Shown: positions 17,162 to 25,715, counted from the stretch's first letter. The stretch is DNA of 28,176 bases from JALZUU01 sp964441245 (GCA_964441245.1 CAYTVR010000080.1:1-28176), one strand, 5' to 3'. The notes: generated by a model from the sequence alone, not told the origin. Made by a program: numbers and translations.

Positions 17162-17632
17162 TTACCAGCTGATGTCATCTTCTGTTACATCCTCTGTTTC
17201 AGTTTGTACTTGATCCGTAACGTCTTCCACTACATTTTCTGTTTCTGTAGTAGTTGTTTCAGTGTTTTCTACTGCGGGTGTTTCAGTGCTAGTAGAATTT
17301 TCACCAAATCCTTCTTCAGCTCTACGAGCTTCCCATTCTTCATTACGACGAGTATACTCATCATAATCGTAATCAGGCATCAGTTCTGTTTTTACATGAT
17401 CTACTGCCTCGTTTAAACCAGCAATAAATCGATTGAAATCTTCCTTATAAAGGAAAATTTTGTGTCTTTCGTAACCGTCTCCGTTGAACCGTCGGGTGCT
17501 TTCAGTAAGGGTAAGATAATAATCTTCTCCTTTGGTTTGGCGTACATCAAAGAAGTAAGTTCTTCTTTTTCCCGCACGTACTTTCTTAGAAAATACGCTC
17601 TCAAATCTCCTTTGGTTGTTCTCGTTATCCAC
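17162..17632 (-). CDS. PUR-family (DUF3276) DNA/RNA-binding protein
   Basis: 156 residues. Residues about 9-84 form one PUR module of the DUF3276 type: 'VRAGKRRTYFFDVRQTKGED', then 'YYLTLTESTRR' and 'HKIFLYKEDFNRFIAGLNEA'. The domain is a single-stranded nucleic-acid-binding beta-beta-beta-beta-alpha fold that works as a dimer; the Borrelia relative BpuR binds DNA and RNA. Residues 85-156 are an acidic, Thr/Glu-rich, probably disordered tail ending '-EDDISW', which resembles the acidic, aromatic-ended tip of SSB. The start is supported by a good promoter 46 bp upstream. Transcribed alone, convergent with the secreted protein gene, with its own terminator. It is probably abundant; the exact role in Bacteroidota is not established. 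Confidence 0.9.
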   Translation of the reverse strand: MDNENNQRRFESVFSKKVRAGKRRTYFFDVRQTKGEDYYLTLTESTRRFNGDGYERHKIFLYKEDFNRFIAGLNEAVDHVKTELMPDYDYDEYTRRNEEWEARRAEEGFGENSTSTETPAVENTETTTTETENVVEDVTDQVQTETEDVTEDDISW

Positions 17633-17677
17633 TTGTTAATGTTTTGATGAACAATAAATTATAATGTTAACACTCTA

Positions 17678-17707
17678 CAAATGTAAATATTTGTTTAAAA
17701 AATCAAA
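17678..17707 (-). promoter_or_regulatory. Promoter of the PUR-family gene
   Basis: Read on the minus strand: TTTG (17704-17707), an 18-bp spacer, then TACATTTG (17678-17685), both perfect to the consensus. The predicted start is near 17672, 40 nt before the ATG at 17632. The -7 box sits inside ACAAAT...ATTTGT symmetry. Confidence 0.72.
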
Positions 17708-18015
17708 AGAATAATCAATTAAAATTTGCTAAAGTGAAAATCCGCAAAATGCCTTTATAGGTCTTGTTTTTTTCCTAAAATGAAAACTTTCCCCTGAAAT
17801 AACATGAATTTCAAGCCTTTAATTAGCAATAATTTTTATTTAAAAAGATAAGATATTTAAAAAAAAGAAAAACAGATTTACCAAGAATATGGATAAATGA
17901 AAGATGTAATGTTATCTATTATGCAGAATAGTAGAATGAAAATGGTCCAGAAGCTTAATTTTTAGAAGTGAAAAGACCAGGATAATATTATTTTAGAATA
18001 CCACCAAATCAAGGA
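17708..18015. other. Intergenic region with no recognised feature
   Basis: AT-rich DNA between the PUR promoter and the 3' end of the ABC exporter gene. I find no gene, no strong hairpin with a T tract and no repeat. Short ATG-led frames stop within a few codons. Confidence 0.6.
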
Positions 18016-19806
18016 TTAAGGTAATTCTTCTTTCTCTTCCATTTGTTGTTTTTCAAACAACTGAAGATAATAACCTTCTTCTTTTATAAGTTCCTCATGA
18101 GTTCCAGATTGAACAATCGTTCCTTCGTCTAATACAATGATTTGATCAAATTGTAAAAGAGCATAAATTCGGTGAGTAATGATGATACTTGTTTGGTTCT
18201 GCAAGGTGTTATTTAAATAACCAAGGATTTGTTGTTCTGTATTGGTATCTACTGCTGAAAGACAATCGTCGAGCAAAATAATATCTGGTTTTTTGATCAG
18301 TGCTCTGGCAATAGAGACCCTTTGTTTTTGTCCACCAGACAAAGTAACTCCTCGTTCGCCCACCATGGTTTCAAATTTTTCAGGCAAACTGTCAATATCA
18401 TCATATACTGCTGCATATTTCGTAAACTCGTGTACTTCTGCGATTGTCGCATCTTGTTTCCCAAAAGATACATTACCAGCAATCGTATCTGAAAATAAAA
18501 AGACATCTTGTGGTACATATCCCATTCGCTCTCTGAGATTGCTTAAATCTAATGCTTGAATATTTATTCCATCCAACAATATTTCACCTTCATTTACATC
18601 ATACATTCGAACCAACAAATCAGCGATAGTTGTTTTGCCAGATCCTGTTTTACCAATCAATGCTAATCGTTCTCCTGGGTTTAAAACAAAAGACACATTT
18701 TTTAAAGCAGTGATTCCCGAATCGGGATAAGTGAAGGTGACATTTTTAAATTCAATTTGTCCTTTCAAATTAATTTTTTGATCGACAGGATTGGTAATCG
18801 CTGGTTTAGTTTGTAAAAACTCATTGATCCTTTTTTGCGAAGCAGAAGCTTGCTGGATAATAGAGGCAATCCAACCAATGGCTGTCACGGGCCAAGTAAG
18901 CATATTTACATAAATGACAAATTCGGCAATATTACCAGGAGTGATTTGTCCCTTAACCACTTGTATGCCACCGATATACACCGTAAGAATGGTACTCGCT
19001 CCAATCAATATTAGCATCAAGGGAAAGAATAAGGCATTGACTTTGGCCAAGTCCATCGTTTTGTCTTTATACACATCACTTTGTTGTCCAAAAAAACGAG
19101 CCATAGGTTTTTCTTGAACGTAAGATTTGACGACTCTAATTCCTGAATAGGCTTCCTGAGCAGTACTGTTGAGTGTAGCCAATTGTTTTTGAATCAATTC
19201 ACTTTTTTTATTGATCAAGTTACTGACATAATAAATAGAGATGGAAAGAAAGGGAAGAGGTAGCAAACAATAGAAAGTCAACTCTTTACTAACACTTAAC
19301 ATGGAGGCAATGACCAATATAAATAAAGAGACCAAATTGATTCCGTAAAGCACGGCAGGTCCAAGATACATTCTTACTTTGGTAACGTCCTCGGTGATTC
19401 GGGCCATTAGATCACCTGTATTGTTTTTTTTATAAAAAGCTAAATGTAAGTCTTGATAATGTTGATAGAGTTCCTTTCGAATATCGTATTCAATCAAACG
19501 AGACATGACGATAATGGTCTGCCGCATAAAATACATAAAAACGCCCATGAGTAAGGCCAGTAGAACCACCAAAGCACCAAAGAGCATCAGTGTTTTCCCT
19601 AAGATCATAAAAAAGGCCTTTTGTGTTTCAAAGCCATTATTAAGATGATACAAGTGAATGTTTTCGACCACCAAATCCAAAGCATGTCGAATCATCTGTG
19701 GCTGTAGTACTCGAAAGTAATTACTCACAGATACGAAAATGATACCTAGAAGAAAACGCCAACGATATTTATAAAAATATTTATTAAGAACAGCTAATTG
19801 CTTCAC
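18016..19806 (-). CDS. ABC exporter half-transporter (MdlA/MsbA type), fused membrane and ATPase domains
   Basis: 596 residues. The membrane domain (about 1-325) has six hydrophobic segments, starting near 17-33 and 70-95, and the coupling text 'GDLMARITEDVTKVR' (131-145). The ATPase domain (about 350-590) has Walker A 'GKTGSGKTT' (385-393), Q-loop 'VPQD' (431-434), signature 'LSGGQKQRVSIARAL' (489-503), Walker B 'IILLDD' (509-514) and the H-loop His545. The residue after the Walker B Asp is Asp514, not the usual Glu, as in MdlA and BmrC, the weaker halves of heterodimeric exporters. It probably exports lipids, peptides or drugs across the inner membrane as a dimer; the substrate cannot be told. 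No partner half-transporter lies within the window. The last residues are acidic ('MEEKEELP'). Confidence 0.92.
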   Translation of the reverse strand: MKQLAVLNKYFYKYRWRFLLGIIFVSVSNYFRVLQPQMIRHALDLVVENIHLYHLNNGFETQKAFFMILGKTLMLFGALVVLLALLMGVFMYFMRQTIIVMSRLIEYDIRKELYQHYQDLHLAFYKKNNTGDLMARITEDVTKVRMYLGPAVLYGINLVSLFILVIASMLSVSKELTFYCLLPLPFLSISIYYVSNLINKKSELIQKQLATLNSTAQEAYSGIRVVKSYVQEKPMARFFGQQSDVYKDKTMDLAKVNALFFPLMLILIGASTILTVYIGGIQVVKGQITPGNIAEFVIYVNMLTWPVTAIGWIASIIQQASASQKRINEFLQTKPAITNPVDQKINLKGQIEFKNVTFTYPDSGITALKNVSFVLNPGERLALIGKTGSGKTTIADLLVRMYDVNEGEILLDGINIQALDLSNLRERMGYVPQDVFLFSDTIAGNVSFGKQDATIAEVHEFTKYAAVYDDIDSLPEKFETMVGERGVTLSGGQKQRVSIARALIKKPDIILLDDCLSAVDTNTEQQILGYLNNTLQNQTSIIITHRIYALLQFDQIIVLDEGTIVQSGTHEELIKEEGYYLQLFEKQQMEEKEELP

Positions 19807-20000
19807 TATTTACCGGTGTTATATTTTAGATTTCGATCGAGAATGGACATAACAAGCTTTGCCAAGCGAGTTTTCATATTTATAACCATTTAAGTGGTTT
19901 ATTGTTGCAATTGTAAAAGTACCAATTTCACATGGTAAATAAAACCAGTAGATAACAATTCTTAGAATACAAATTTTTGTTGTAACCTTTGTTGCTGAAA

Positions 20001-20032
20001 TTTCGATAAAACATAAAAAGCAAGTATCTTTA
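20001..20032 (+). promoter_or_regulatory. Weak candidate promoter of fbp
   Basis: TTTC at 20001-20004 and TATCTTTA at 20025-20032, spacer 20, each one mismatch from consensus. The rest of the 19807-20104 gap shows only a small AGTCG/CGACT hairpin shortly before the gene and no clear minus-strand promoter for the ABC gene. Confidence 0.35.
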
Positions 20033-20104
20033 ATTGACCATTTACAAGTTTAATTCAATTTTCGAGTCGTTTCCTGCGACTTCCTTCATGCTAACCAAAT
20101 AATT

Positions 20105-21139
20105 ATGAACCGTATAGTGACGCTTGATGAATTTATTATTCGTCGACAAAAAGATTTCAATTATGCTTCGGGTGAACTGACTGGTTTGCTAAGAGACATT
20201 GGAGTAGCGGCCAAAATTGTTAACCGAGAAGTTAATAAAGCTGGCCTCGTCAATATTTTGGGCGTAGGTGGAGCAAATGAAAATCCTTCCGGAGAAGAAG
20301 TCCAAAAATTGGATTTATATGCTAATGAAAAACTAATCGATTGTCTGAAAAATAGTGGAGAGTGTTGCGGCATCGCTTCCGAAGAAAATGAAGACTTTAT
20401 TCCCATCCCCGCAGTAGCCTCTAAAAGTGCGAAATATGTTGTGGTATTCGATCCATTGGATGGTTCATCGAATATTGATGTCAACGTTTCGGTAGGTACG
20501 ATCTTTGGCATTTACCGACGGAAAAGTAACGCTAAAGGACCTTGTAAATTAGAAGATTTTCTTCAAAAAGGAACAGAATTAGTAGCCGCAGGTTATGTCA
20601 TTTATGGGACCTCAACTATTTTAGTGTACACTACCGGAAGAGGTGTCAATGGTTTTACACTTGATCCAACGATAGGCGAATTTTGTTTATCTCACACTGA
20701 TATTAAAATTCCAGACCGAGGTCGATATTATTCCGTTAATCAAGGTTATTATCTTAAATTCGATGTAGAGATGCGTCGCTATATTGATTACTGTTCTGAT
20801 TTGAATCTTCGTTTGAGATACATCGGTTCTATGGTTTCAGATATTCATCGAACCTTATTTCAAGGAGGCATTTTTCTTTATCCCAATACGCGAAAATTTC
20901 CAGTTGGAAAACTTCGATTACTGTACGAATGTAATCCGCTTGCCTTTGTCGTTGAACAGGCCGGAGGAAAAGCCATCAATACTAATTTGGAACGGATTCT
21001 TGATCTAGAACCGAAGGAATTACATCAACGGGAAACTATTGTTATAGGATCACCTGCGATGGTAGATGAAATGAAAGAATTTATCCAAAGATATAGTGTT
21101 CCTTCTTACACCTCGCCAAATGCGAATGGCAATACATAG
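20105..21139 (+). CDS. fbp: Class I fructose-1,6-bisphosphatase
   Basis: 344 residues, normal for the class I enzyme. It hydrolyses fructose 1,6-bisphosphate to fructose 6-phosphate and phosphate, the committed step of gluconeogenesis, in the cytoplasm with Mg2+. Metal- and phosphate-binding signatures are all present: 'GEEVQKLD' (63-70), 'ASEENE' (91-96), the hallmark 'FDPLDGSSNID' (115-125), 'GTIFGIYR' (131-138), 'GSMVSDIHRTL' and the C-terminal 'LLYECNPLAFVVEQAGG'. The ATG at 20105 gives the expected N-terminus ('TLDEFI'). The gene stands alone on the + strand between divergent and convergent - strand genes. The final 14 residues or so, rich in Asn, Ser and Pro, look like a loose tail. Confidence 0.97.
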   Translation: MNRIVTLDEFIIRRQKDFNYASGELTGLLRDIGVAAKIVNREVNKAGLVNILGVGGANENPSGEEVQKLDLYANEKLIDCLKNSGECCGIASEENEDFIPIPAVASKSAKYVVVFDPLDGSSNIDVNVSVGTIFGIYRRKSNAKGPCKLEDFLQKGTELVAAGYVIYGTSTILVYTTGRGVNGFTLDPTIGEFCLSHTDIKIPDRGRYYSVNQGYYLKFDVEMRRYIDYCSDLNLRLRYIGSMVSDIHRTLFQGGIFLYPNTRKFPVGKLRLLYECNPLAFVVEQAGGKAINTNLERILDLEPKELHQRETIVIGSPAMVDEMKEFIQRYSVPSYTSPNANGNT

Positions 21140-21224
21140 AGGTAAATAGGAATGGTGTTTTGACATCCTATCGACAACAAAGGCAATGAGCAAATTTAAA
21201 ATTGATGTTATTAGAATAAAAGGT

Positions 21225-22409
21225 CTATTCGAAAGAAAGATAAGGTTTGATTTTATCAATTGTTTCAGCGGATAAAACTTTTATTTTTTTGAGCTCATCA
21301 ATATTAGAAAATCGGCCGTGATTATTTCTAAAATTGACAATGACTCTGGCTTGTTTTCTAGAAATGTAAGGATGTTTTTTGAGTAAATCTGCTGAGGCCT
21401 GATTGATGGGAATCGGTCTGAAAATAGGGGATAACACCAATTGAGGTTTCAATGCTGTAAATAGACTATCTTTCACACCATAGGTATCTTTGATTTGTTC
21501 GATGCTAGAAAAACCACCCAAGCTTTCTCGAAAATCTACAATTTTATTAGAAAGATAATTACCAATACCTCTAATTTTTTGCCAATCTTCACTAGTCGCT
21601 TTATTGATGTCGAGGATCACTAAAGGTTTTTTTATAAGCTCTTTTTTAGGAAAAGGTTTTGGGTTTTTGATTTTAAAAGTATCATTTGCAAGTGTATTGT
21701 TTATTTTGTCCAATAGAATGTAAGGTTCTAATTGTTGATACAGTGTCGAATCCATTCCATATATTTTAAGTAGATCTTTTTTCTTATAAAATGAACCACC
21801 TTTGTTTCGATAGTTGAAAATTATTTTAATGGTTTTTTTAGGAATACCTAGTTCTTCGAATGTTTCTTGATCGGCGAGGTTCGGATTGAAAAAAGATAAT
21901 TTTTGTTTCCTTGTTGTCGCCTCTTTTTGAGGAGTAGTGCTTTTTGATTTTTCTTTTTTATTTTGGTTGGGAATAATTAACCAATCTTTGATGCGTTCAT
22001 AATCTTTTTGACCCAAGCCATATATCTTTTTTAAATCTTCTTTTTTATAAAAAGCACCTCCTTTTTTTCGAAAATTTAAAATAGTTTGTGCTACTTTTTC
22101 ATTTAGATCTAATTGTAGAAAATCTTCCTTGCTTGCATTGTTAGGATTAATGGCTTGATAATTTTGTGTATTGAAAGACTCGGAAACAAATTGAGATTCA
22201 GAGTTGTTAGGCGATTTTTTTGGGTGAATCGCATTTTCAAATGAGGCAAGTTCATTATCGAAAGTATTGAAATCAGTTTTTCCATTAGAGTAAAATAAAT
22301 CAAATAGAAAAGGGAGGGAAACAAAAAAGAGACTTAGGCCAATTAAAAGTACCAACCCATTTCGTTCCGTATTGGTATAATAGAAATATTCTTTGAATTT
22401 ATTTTTCAT
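21225..22409 (-). CDS. Membrane-anchored four-HhH protein (ComEA-like), likely DNA-uptake receptor
   Basis: 394 residues. A positively charged start and one membrane helix (about 18-36) anchor it in the inner membrane. A low-complexity linker follows, then four helix-hairpin-helix units of about 60 residues (87-146, 174-233, 266-326, 333-392) separated by Lys-rich linkers. Each contains 'NxAs..L', 'A..I..FR.k.G.F', 'DL.kIyG' and a closing 'L.PY' type sequence; the third has the canonical 'IRGIGNYLSNKIVDFRE'. ComEA has the same plan (anchor plus tandem HhH) and binds incoming double-stranded DNA without sequence preference. The gene starts 6 bp after the stop of comEC on the same strand, which strongly suggests an operon for transformation. 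It is much longer than typical ComEA, so I give no symbol. Confidence 0.87.
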   Translation of the reverse strand: MKNKFKEYFYYTNTERNGLVLLIGLSLFFVSLPFLFDLFYSNGKTDFNTFDNELASFENAIHPKKSPNNSESQFVSESFNTQNYQAINPNNASKEDFLQLDLNEKVAQTILNFRKKGGAFYKKEDLKKIYGLGQKDYERIKDWLIIPNQNKKEKSKSTTPQKEATTRKQKLSFFNPNLADQETFEELGIPKKTIKIIFNYRNKGGSFYKKKDLLKIYGMDSTLYQQLEPYILLDKINNTLANDTFKIKNPKPFPKKELIKKPLVILDINKATSEDWQKIRGIGNYLSNKIVDFRESLGGFSSIEQIKDTYGVKDSLFTALKPQLVLSPIFRPIPINQASADLLKKHPYISRKQARVIVNFRNNHGRFSNIDELKKIKVLSAETIDKIKPYLSFE

Positions 22410-22415
22410 AAAACT

Positions 22416-24512
22416 TTAGTTTAACTGGATCGTTAGAGCTCCAGATTTTGAAACATCATAAAACTCAATTTCCTGCTCTTGACATTCTTTAGTCCATTGT
22501 CGAATTTTTTTCCAATGACTGGAGGCATCAAAAATGAGCTGTTTATAATTAAATTGTTGCCGGACTTGTTGGATGGTCCAATCCGTATTGTTCGATAGGA
22601 TAACTAGATCGACTTCGTATTTCTTTTTTGAAGCAACAAATTCTTGCTGTCGGAGTACCACAATCCTTTGATCAAAAAATTGAATAAATCCATTTTGAAA
22701 CCAAAAATTATCTGTACTAAAAGATTCACTATTCCAGCTTTTTTGATGTAAAATCGATAAGCCATTGGCCCAGCGATTGTTCTGTGCGATAAAATTTTCT
22801 TTTGTGGGAATTAAAGCTTTGTCCTTGAGCACCACCGCTTCTTTTCCATCGATAAAGTCCATCAGACTATGTTCTTTTACAGAATAAATAATTAGATGCC
22901 GATGCTTTTGTTGTTGTATTTGGGTAAAAGAAAAATTAGCACTAATGACCAACAAGGCGATAGAACCCGTCATTAACCATCGGATGTTTTTGGTATTGAT
23001 CGCCGTGACAATTGCCCCCAAACATCCATATAAAAAGACCAATGTCAAACCACTGATCCAGAACCCATTGATTAAAGCAGACGGCATTTGACGAATCATA
23101 AAAATCAAAGCATTCATGAGCCATGTCGTCCAATAAAGAATAGTTGCTGGAAGAACACTTAAGAATGGGAATACTGTTTCAAAAAAAAGTAAAATCAATC
23201 CACTTCCTAACACCAACATAGCTGCGGGAATAACTACAAGACCAGATAACCAAAAATATAAAGGGAACTGATGGAAGTAAAAAAGACTAATAGGTAAAGT
23301 GGTTATTTGTGCAGCGATAGAAACGGTGATTAGTCGCCATAGATAATCTCCGACGATGTTATCAATAATCCACCAACGGTAAATTTTAGGTTGAAAATAA
23401 ATAATCCCGGTCACCGCTAAATAAGACAATTGAAACCCAACTTCCGTCAATAAAAGAGGATTGAAACATAACAGACAGAATGCTGATGCCGCTAAAGTAT
23501 TATAGATGTTAGGATGATATCTCATCGACTTTCCAATGATAATAAAACTAAACATTGTGGCAGCTCTCATCACAGAAGGCGATGCACCAGTGAGCAAAGC
23601 AAAGGCCCAAATACTTAAAATAATCAAGGTAGTTCGAAAGAGGATCCAATATCGACTTCTTATTTTTAAAAAGCCTAATAAAAATGCTAAACCTAAATAA
23701 ACCAAACCTACATGTAAGCCAGAAACGGCCAATACATGCATGGCTCCAGTTCCAGAATAAGCATTTTTTAAATCCCGATCTAAAGATTGTTTATCCCCCA
23801 AGATCAAAGCAGAAGCAACTGCATATTCGTTTTCTGTCGGAAGGTGTTTTTTTAAGATTTGTAAAAAACGATTTCTAGTTTTTAAAGCTCGACTGATGAT
23901 GTAATTACCTTGTTGTCTCTTGAGTAAATGCCAATAACCTGTTTTGACAAAACCTTGATAATGGATATTTTGAAAATGCCAATATTTTTTAAAATTGAAA
24001 GCATAAGGATTGATCGTAGATCGAATCGGACGCAAATGAGTATTCAACATTAATCGATCACCATAAGCCAACTCCTCGCTATTTTTATCGTGATCTAGAT
24101 AGACTAAAAGATCACCTTGGTTCTTTTGTAATTGCCCTAAACTATCACTGATTTGTTCGACCTGTAATCGGAGTCGATACCTTAAATCAGAGGGCACTTT
24201 ATCTGTAACCACACCAACAATGGTATTGGAAGTAAGTAGATGTTTCTGGAAATGATTTTGTTGTAAAATATCTTGTTCTTGATAAGTAATTTGATAACCA
24301 AATAGCAAAAGAAAAAGATAGAGCAAAGAACCAAAAAACCAACGTTGATCAAAGGATTGATTAGGTCGTCGAAGAAAAATTAAGCCTATAAAAAAGAAAC
24401 CAAGGATGAAGTGAATATAGGGAATGGGATATGGAAATGACAAGGCCAACACAATTCCAATGATCAAAGGAAGTGTTAAGCGGACGAAAGGTATTTCGCG
24501 CCAGTTTAGCAT
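22416..24512 (-). CDS. comEC: ComEC/Rec2 family DNA-uptake channel
   Basis: 698 residues, polytopic inner-membrane protein that forms the channel for single-stranded DNA in natural transformation. Residues about 1-205 form the N-terminal region with three early hydrophobic segments and an OB-like DUF4131 domain ('VGVVTDKVPSDLRYRLRLQV'). 230-510 is the Competence domain with the family signature 'GTGAMHVLAVSGLHVGLVY' (254-272) and many membrane helices. The C-terminal part (about 525-698) aligns by eye with the end of the beta-lactamase-like domain ('VDLVILSNN', 'IEFYDVSKSGALTIQL'), but the zinc-binding His motifs (HxHxDH and the later His) are absent. A TATATTTG-like box at 24592-24599 (minus) could provide a promoter. 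The ComEA-like HhH gene follows 6 bp downstream. Confidence 0.93.
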   Translation of the reverse strand: MLNWREIPFVRLTLPLIIGIVLALSFPYPIPYIHFILGFFFIGLIFLRRPNQSFDQRWFFGSLLYLFLLLFGYQITYQEQDILQQNHFQKHLLTSNTIVGVVTDKVPSDLRYRLRLQVEQISDSLGQLQKNQGDLLVYLDHDKNSEELAYGDRLMLNTHLRPIRSTINPYAFNFKKYWHFQNIHYQGFVKTGYWHLLKRQQGNYIISRALKTRNRFLQILKKHLPTENEYAVASALILGDKQSLDRDLKNAYSGTGAMHVLAVSGLHVGLVYLGLAFLLGFLKIRSRYWILFRTTLIILSIWAFALLTGASPSVMRAATMFSFIIIGKSMRYHPNIYNTLAASAFCLLCFNPLLLTEVGFQLSYLAVTGIIYFQPKIYRWWIIDNIVGDYLWRLITVSIAAQITTLPISLFYFHQFPLYFWLSGLVVIPAAMLVLGSGLILLFFETVFPFLSVLPATILYWTTWLMNALIFMIRQMPSALINGFWISGLTLVFLYGCLGAIVTAINTKNIRWLMTGSIALLVISANFSFTQIQQQKHRHLIIYSVKEHSLMDFIDGKEAVVLKDKALIPTKENFIAQNNRWANGLSILHQKSWNSESFSTDNFWFQNGFIQFFDQRIVVLRQQEFVASKKKYEVDLVILSNNTDWTIQQVRQQFNYKQLIFDASSHWKKIRQWTKECQEQEIEFYDVSKSGALTIQLN

Positions 24513-24591
24513 ATTGTTCTCAAGTATGTTTAAAATAATAGGAGAAAGATAAGCATTTTATCAAAAAATGAATAGAACAACAGCGAATTAA

Positions 24592-24599
24592 CAAATATA
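24592..24599 (-). promoter_or_regulatory. Possible -7 box upstream of comEC
   Basis: Read on the minus strand this is TATATTTG, a perfect TAnnTTTG, 80 bp before the comEC ATG. No -33 TTTG is found at the right distance, so this is weak. Confidence 0.35.
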
Positions 24600-24659
24600 G
24601 TTTTTATCACTTTAACGGAGAGGATAAGTGTTTGAGAAAAAAACAGCTGGAAGGAATTT

Positions 24660-25355
24660 TTAGTTAACGGTAGTTTTGATCGCCGTTCCAATTCTTAGAT
24701 TAACCAAAGAAATGATCATGGCCAATTGCTCTGTTTTACTCAAGTTACTATTATCGATGACTACCGCATCTTTTGCTTTCATGAGTGGACTGTCTTCTCG
24801 AGTAGAATCGATGTGATCTCGATGTGCAAGATTAGATTGAACTTCTTCAAAACTAACATTTAAACCTTTCGTTTCCATTTCATCATATCGACGTTGAGCC
24901 CGAGTTTGAATATCAGCAGTTAGAAAAATCTTTAATTCTGCATCACGAAAAACAACGGTCCCAATATCCCTACCATCCATGACAATTCCTTTGGTTTTTC
25001 CCAATTCTTGTTGTTGTAAAACCATTGCTCTTCTAACCGCAGAGATGGTACTGACAGGGCTGACAAAATTCGAAACCCGCATGCCTCGAATTTCTTCCTC
25101 CACATTTTTCCCATTCAAATAAGTCAAAGTGATCCCATCATGAATCTCAAAATGAATGTCAATTTTTTCCAATGCAGCACTAACTGCAGGCCCATCCTTT
25201 ATATCCACTTGATTTTCAAGAAAATACAAAGCAACTGCACGATACATTGCCCCTGAGCTGATATAGAGGTAATCAAAATGTTCACTCAAATCGTTGGCCA
25301 GTGTACTTTTGCCACAAGAAGAATGTCCATCAATCGCAATGATAATTTTATCCAC
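24660..25355 (-). CDS. cmk: Cytidylate kinase
   Basis: 231 residues. It phosphorylates CMP and dCMP with ATP in pyrimidine nucleotide metabolism, in the cytoplasm. Visible signatures are the P-loop 'GHSSCGKST' (10-18), 'SSGAMYRAVALYF' (33-45), 'MDGRDIGTVVF' (126-136) and 'LKIFLTAD' (141-148), followed by the Arg-containing lid 'RAQRRYDEM' (152-160) and 'HRDHIDSTREDSPL' (178-191). The length is normal for the bacterial enzyme. The start is supported by a promoter 38 bp upstream. It precedes comEC by 147 bp on the same strand; the gap has a possible separate promoter, so co-transcription is uncertain. Confidence 0.96.
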   Translation of the reverse strand: MDKIIIAIDGHSSCGKSTLANDLSEHFDYLYISSGAMYRAVALYFLENQVDIKDGPAVSAALEKIDIHFEIHDGITLTYLNGKNVEEEIRGMRVSNFVSPVSTISAVRRAMVLQQQELGKTKGIVMDGRDIGTVVFRDAELKIFLTADIQTRAQRRYDEMETKGLNVSFEEVQSNLAHRDHIDSTREDSPLMKAKDAVVIDNSNLSKTEQLAMIISLVNLRIGTAIKTTVN

Positions 25356-25392
25356 AAGGAAGGAATTGAGTTTAAAAGTATGTTTGAAAGAA

Positions 25393-25424
25393 CAAATATA
25401 GGGATGAAAAAACGAACTACCAAT
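25393..25424 (-). promoter_or_regulatory. Promoter of cmk
   Basis: On the minus strand: ATTG (25421-25424, one mismatch from TTTG), a 20-bp spacer, and a perfect TATATTTG (25393-25400). The transcript would start near 25387, about 32 nt before the cmk ATG. Confidence 0.6.
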
Positions 25425-25564
25425 TGAATAGGAGAGGGATTGCCATAAAATCTATGGATTTTTATCAATAGGGAGTATGGGCTAGAAAGATGAGTCGTCC
25501 CAAAAAATCTATTTTTTGTTAAAATAGGAGAACTATTAGTCAGCTTTAGGTAAAATATATTAGG

Positions 25565-25651
25565 TAATAAGTTGTAAGTAAAAAGTATTAAGTCCCTCCA
25601 ATATCTGTATTACTATGTTAATTGAGGGGACTTAATACTTACGACTTATTA
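25565..25651. repeat. 87-bp long inverted repeat between two genes
   Basis: The left arm (25565-25598) and right arm (25624-25651) pair from TAATAAGT/ACTTATTA through to GTCCC/GGGAC. The left arm carries a 7-nt internal duplication (AAGTA-type) and the right arm an extra G. The loop is 25 nt. It lies 65 bp beyond the 3' end of the TPR-like gene and well upstream of the cmk promoter, so in RNA it could act as a 3' end hairpin. The rest of the 25356-25715 gap holds only the cmk promoter. Confidence 0.72.
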
Positions 25652-25715
25652 CTTTATATAAAAGCAAATAGTAATCAATCATTTGTTCTTACTAGGGTAT
25701 TGAAATTTGAAGCGA

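Noticed and set aside
18242..18559. 105-residue frame opposite the ABC ATPase domain
   Set aside because: Antisense shadow of a strongly conserved coding region.
20161..20511. 116-residue frame antisense to fbp
   Set aside because: Complement of the conserved phosphatase sequence; no independent support.
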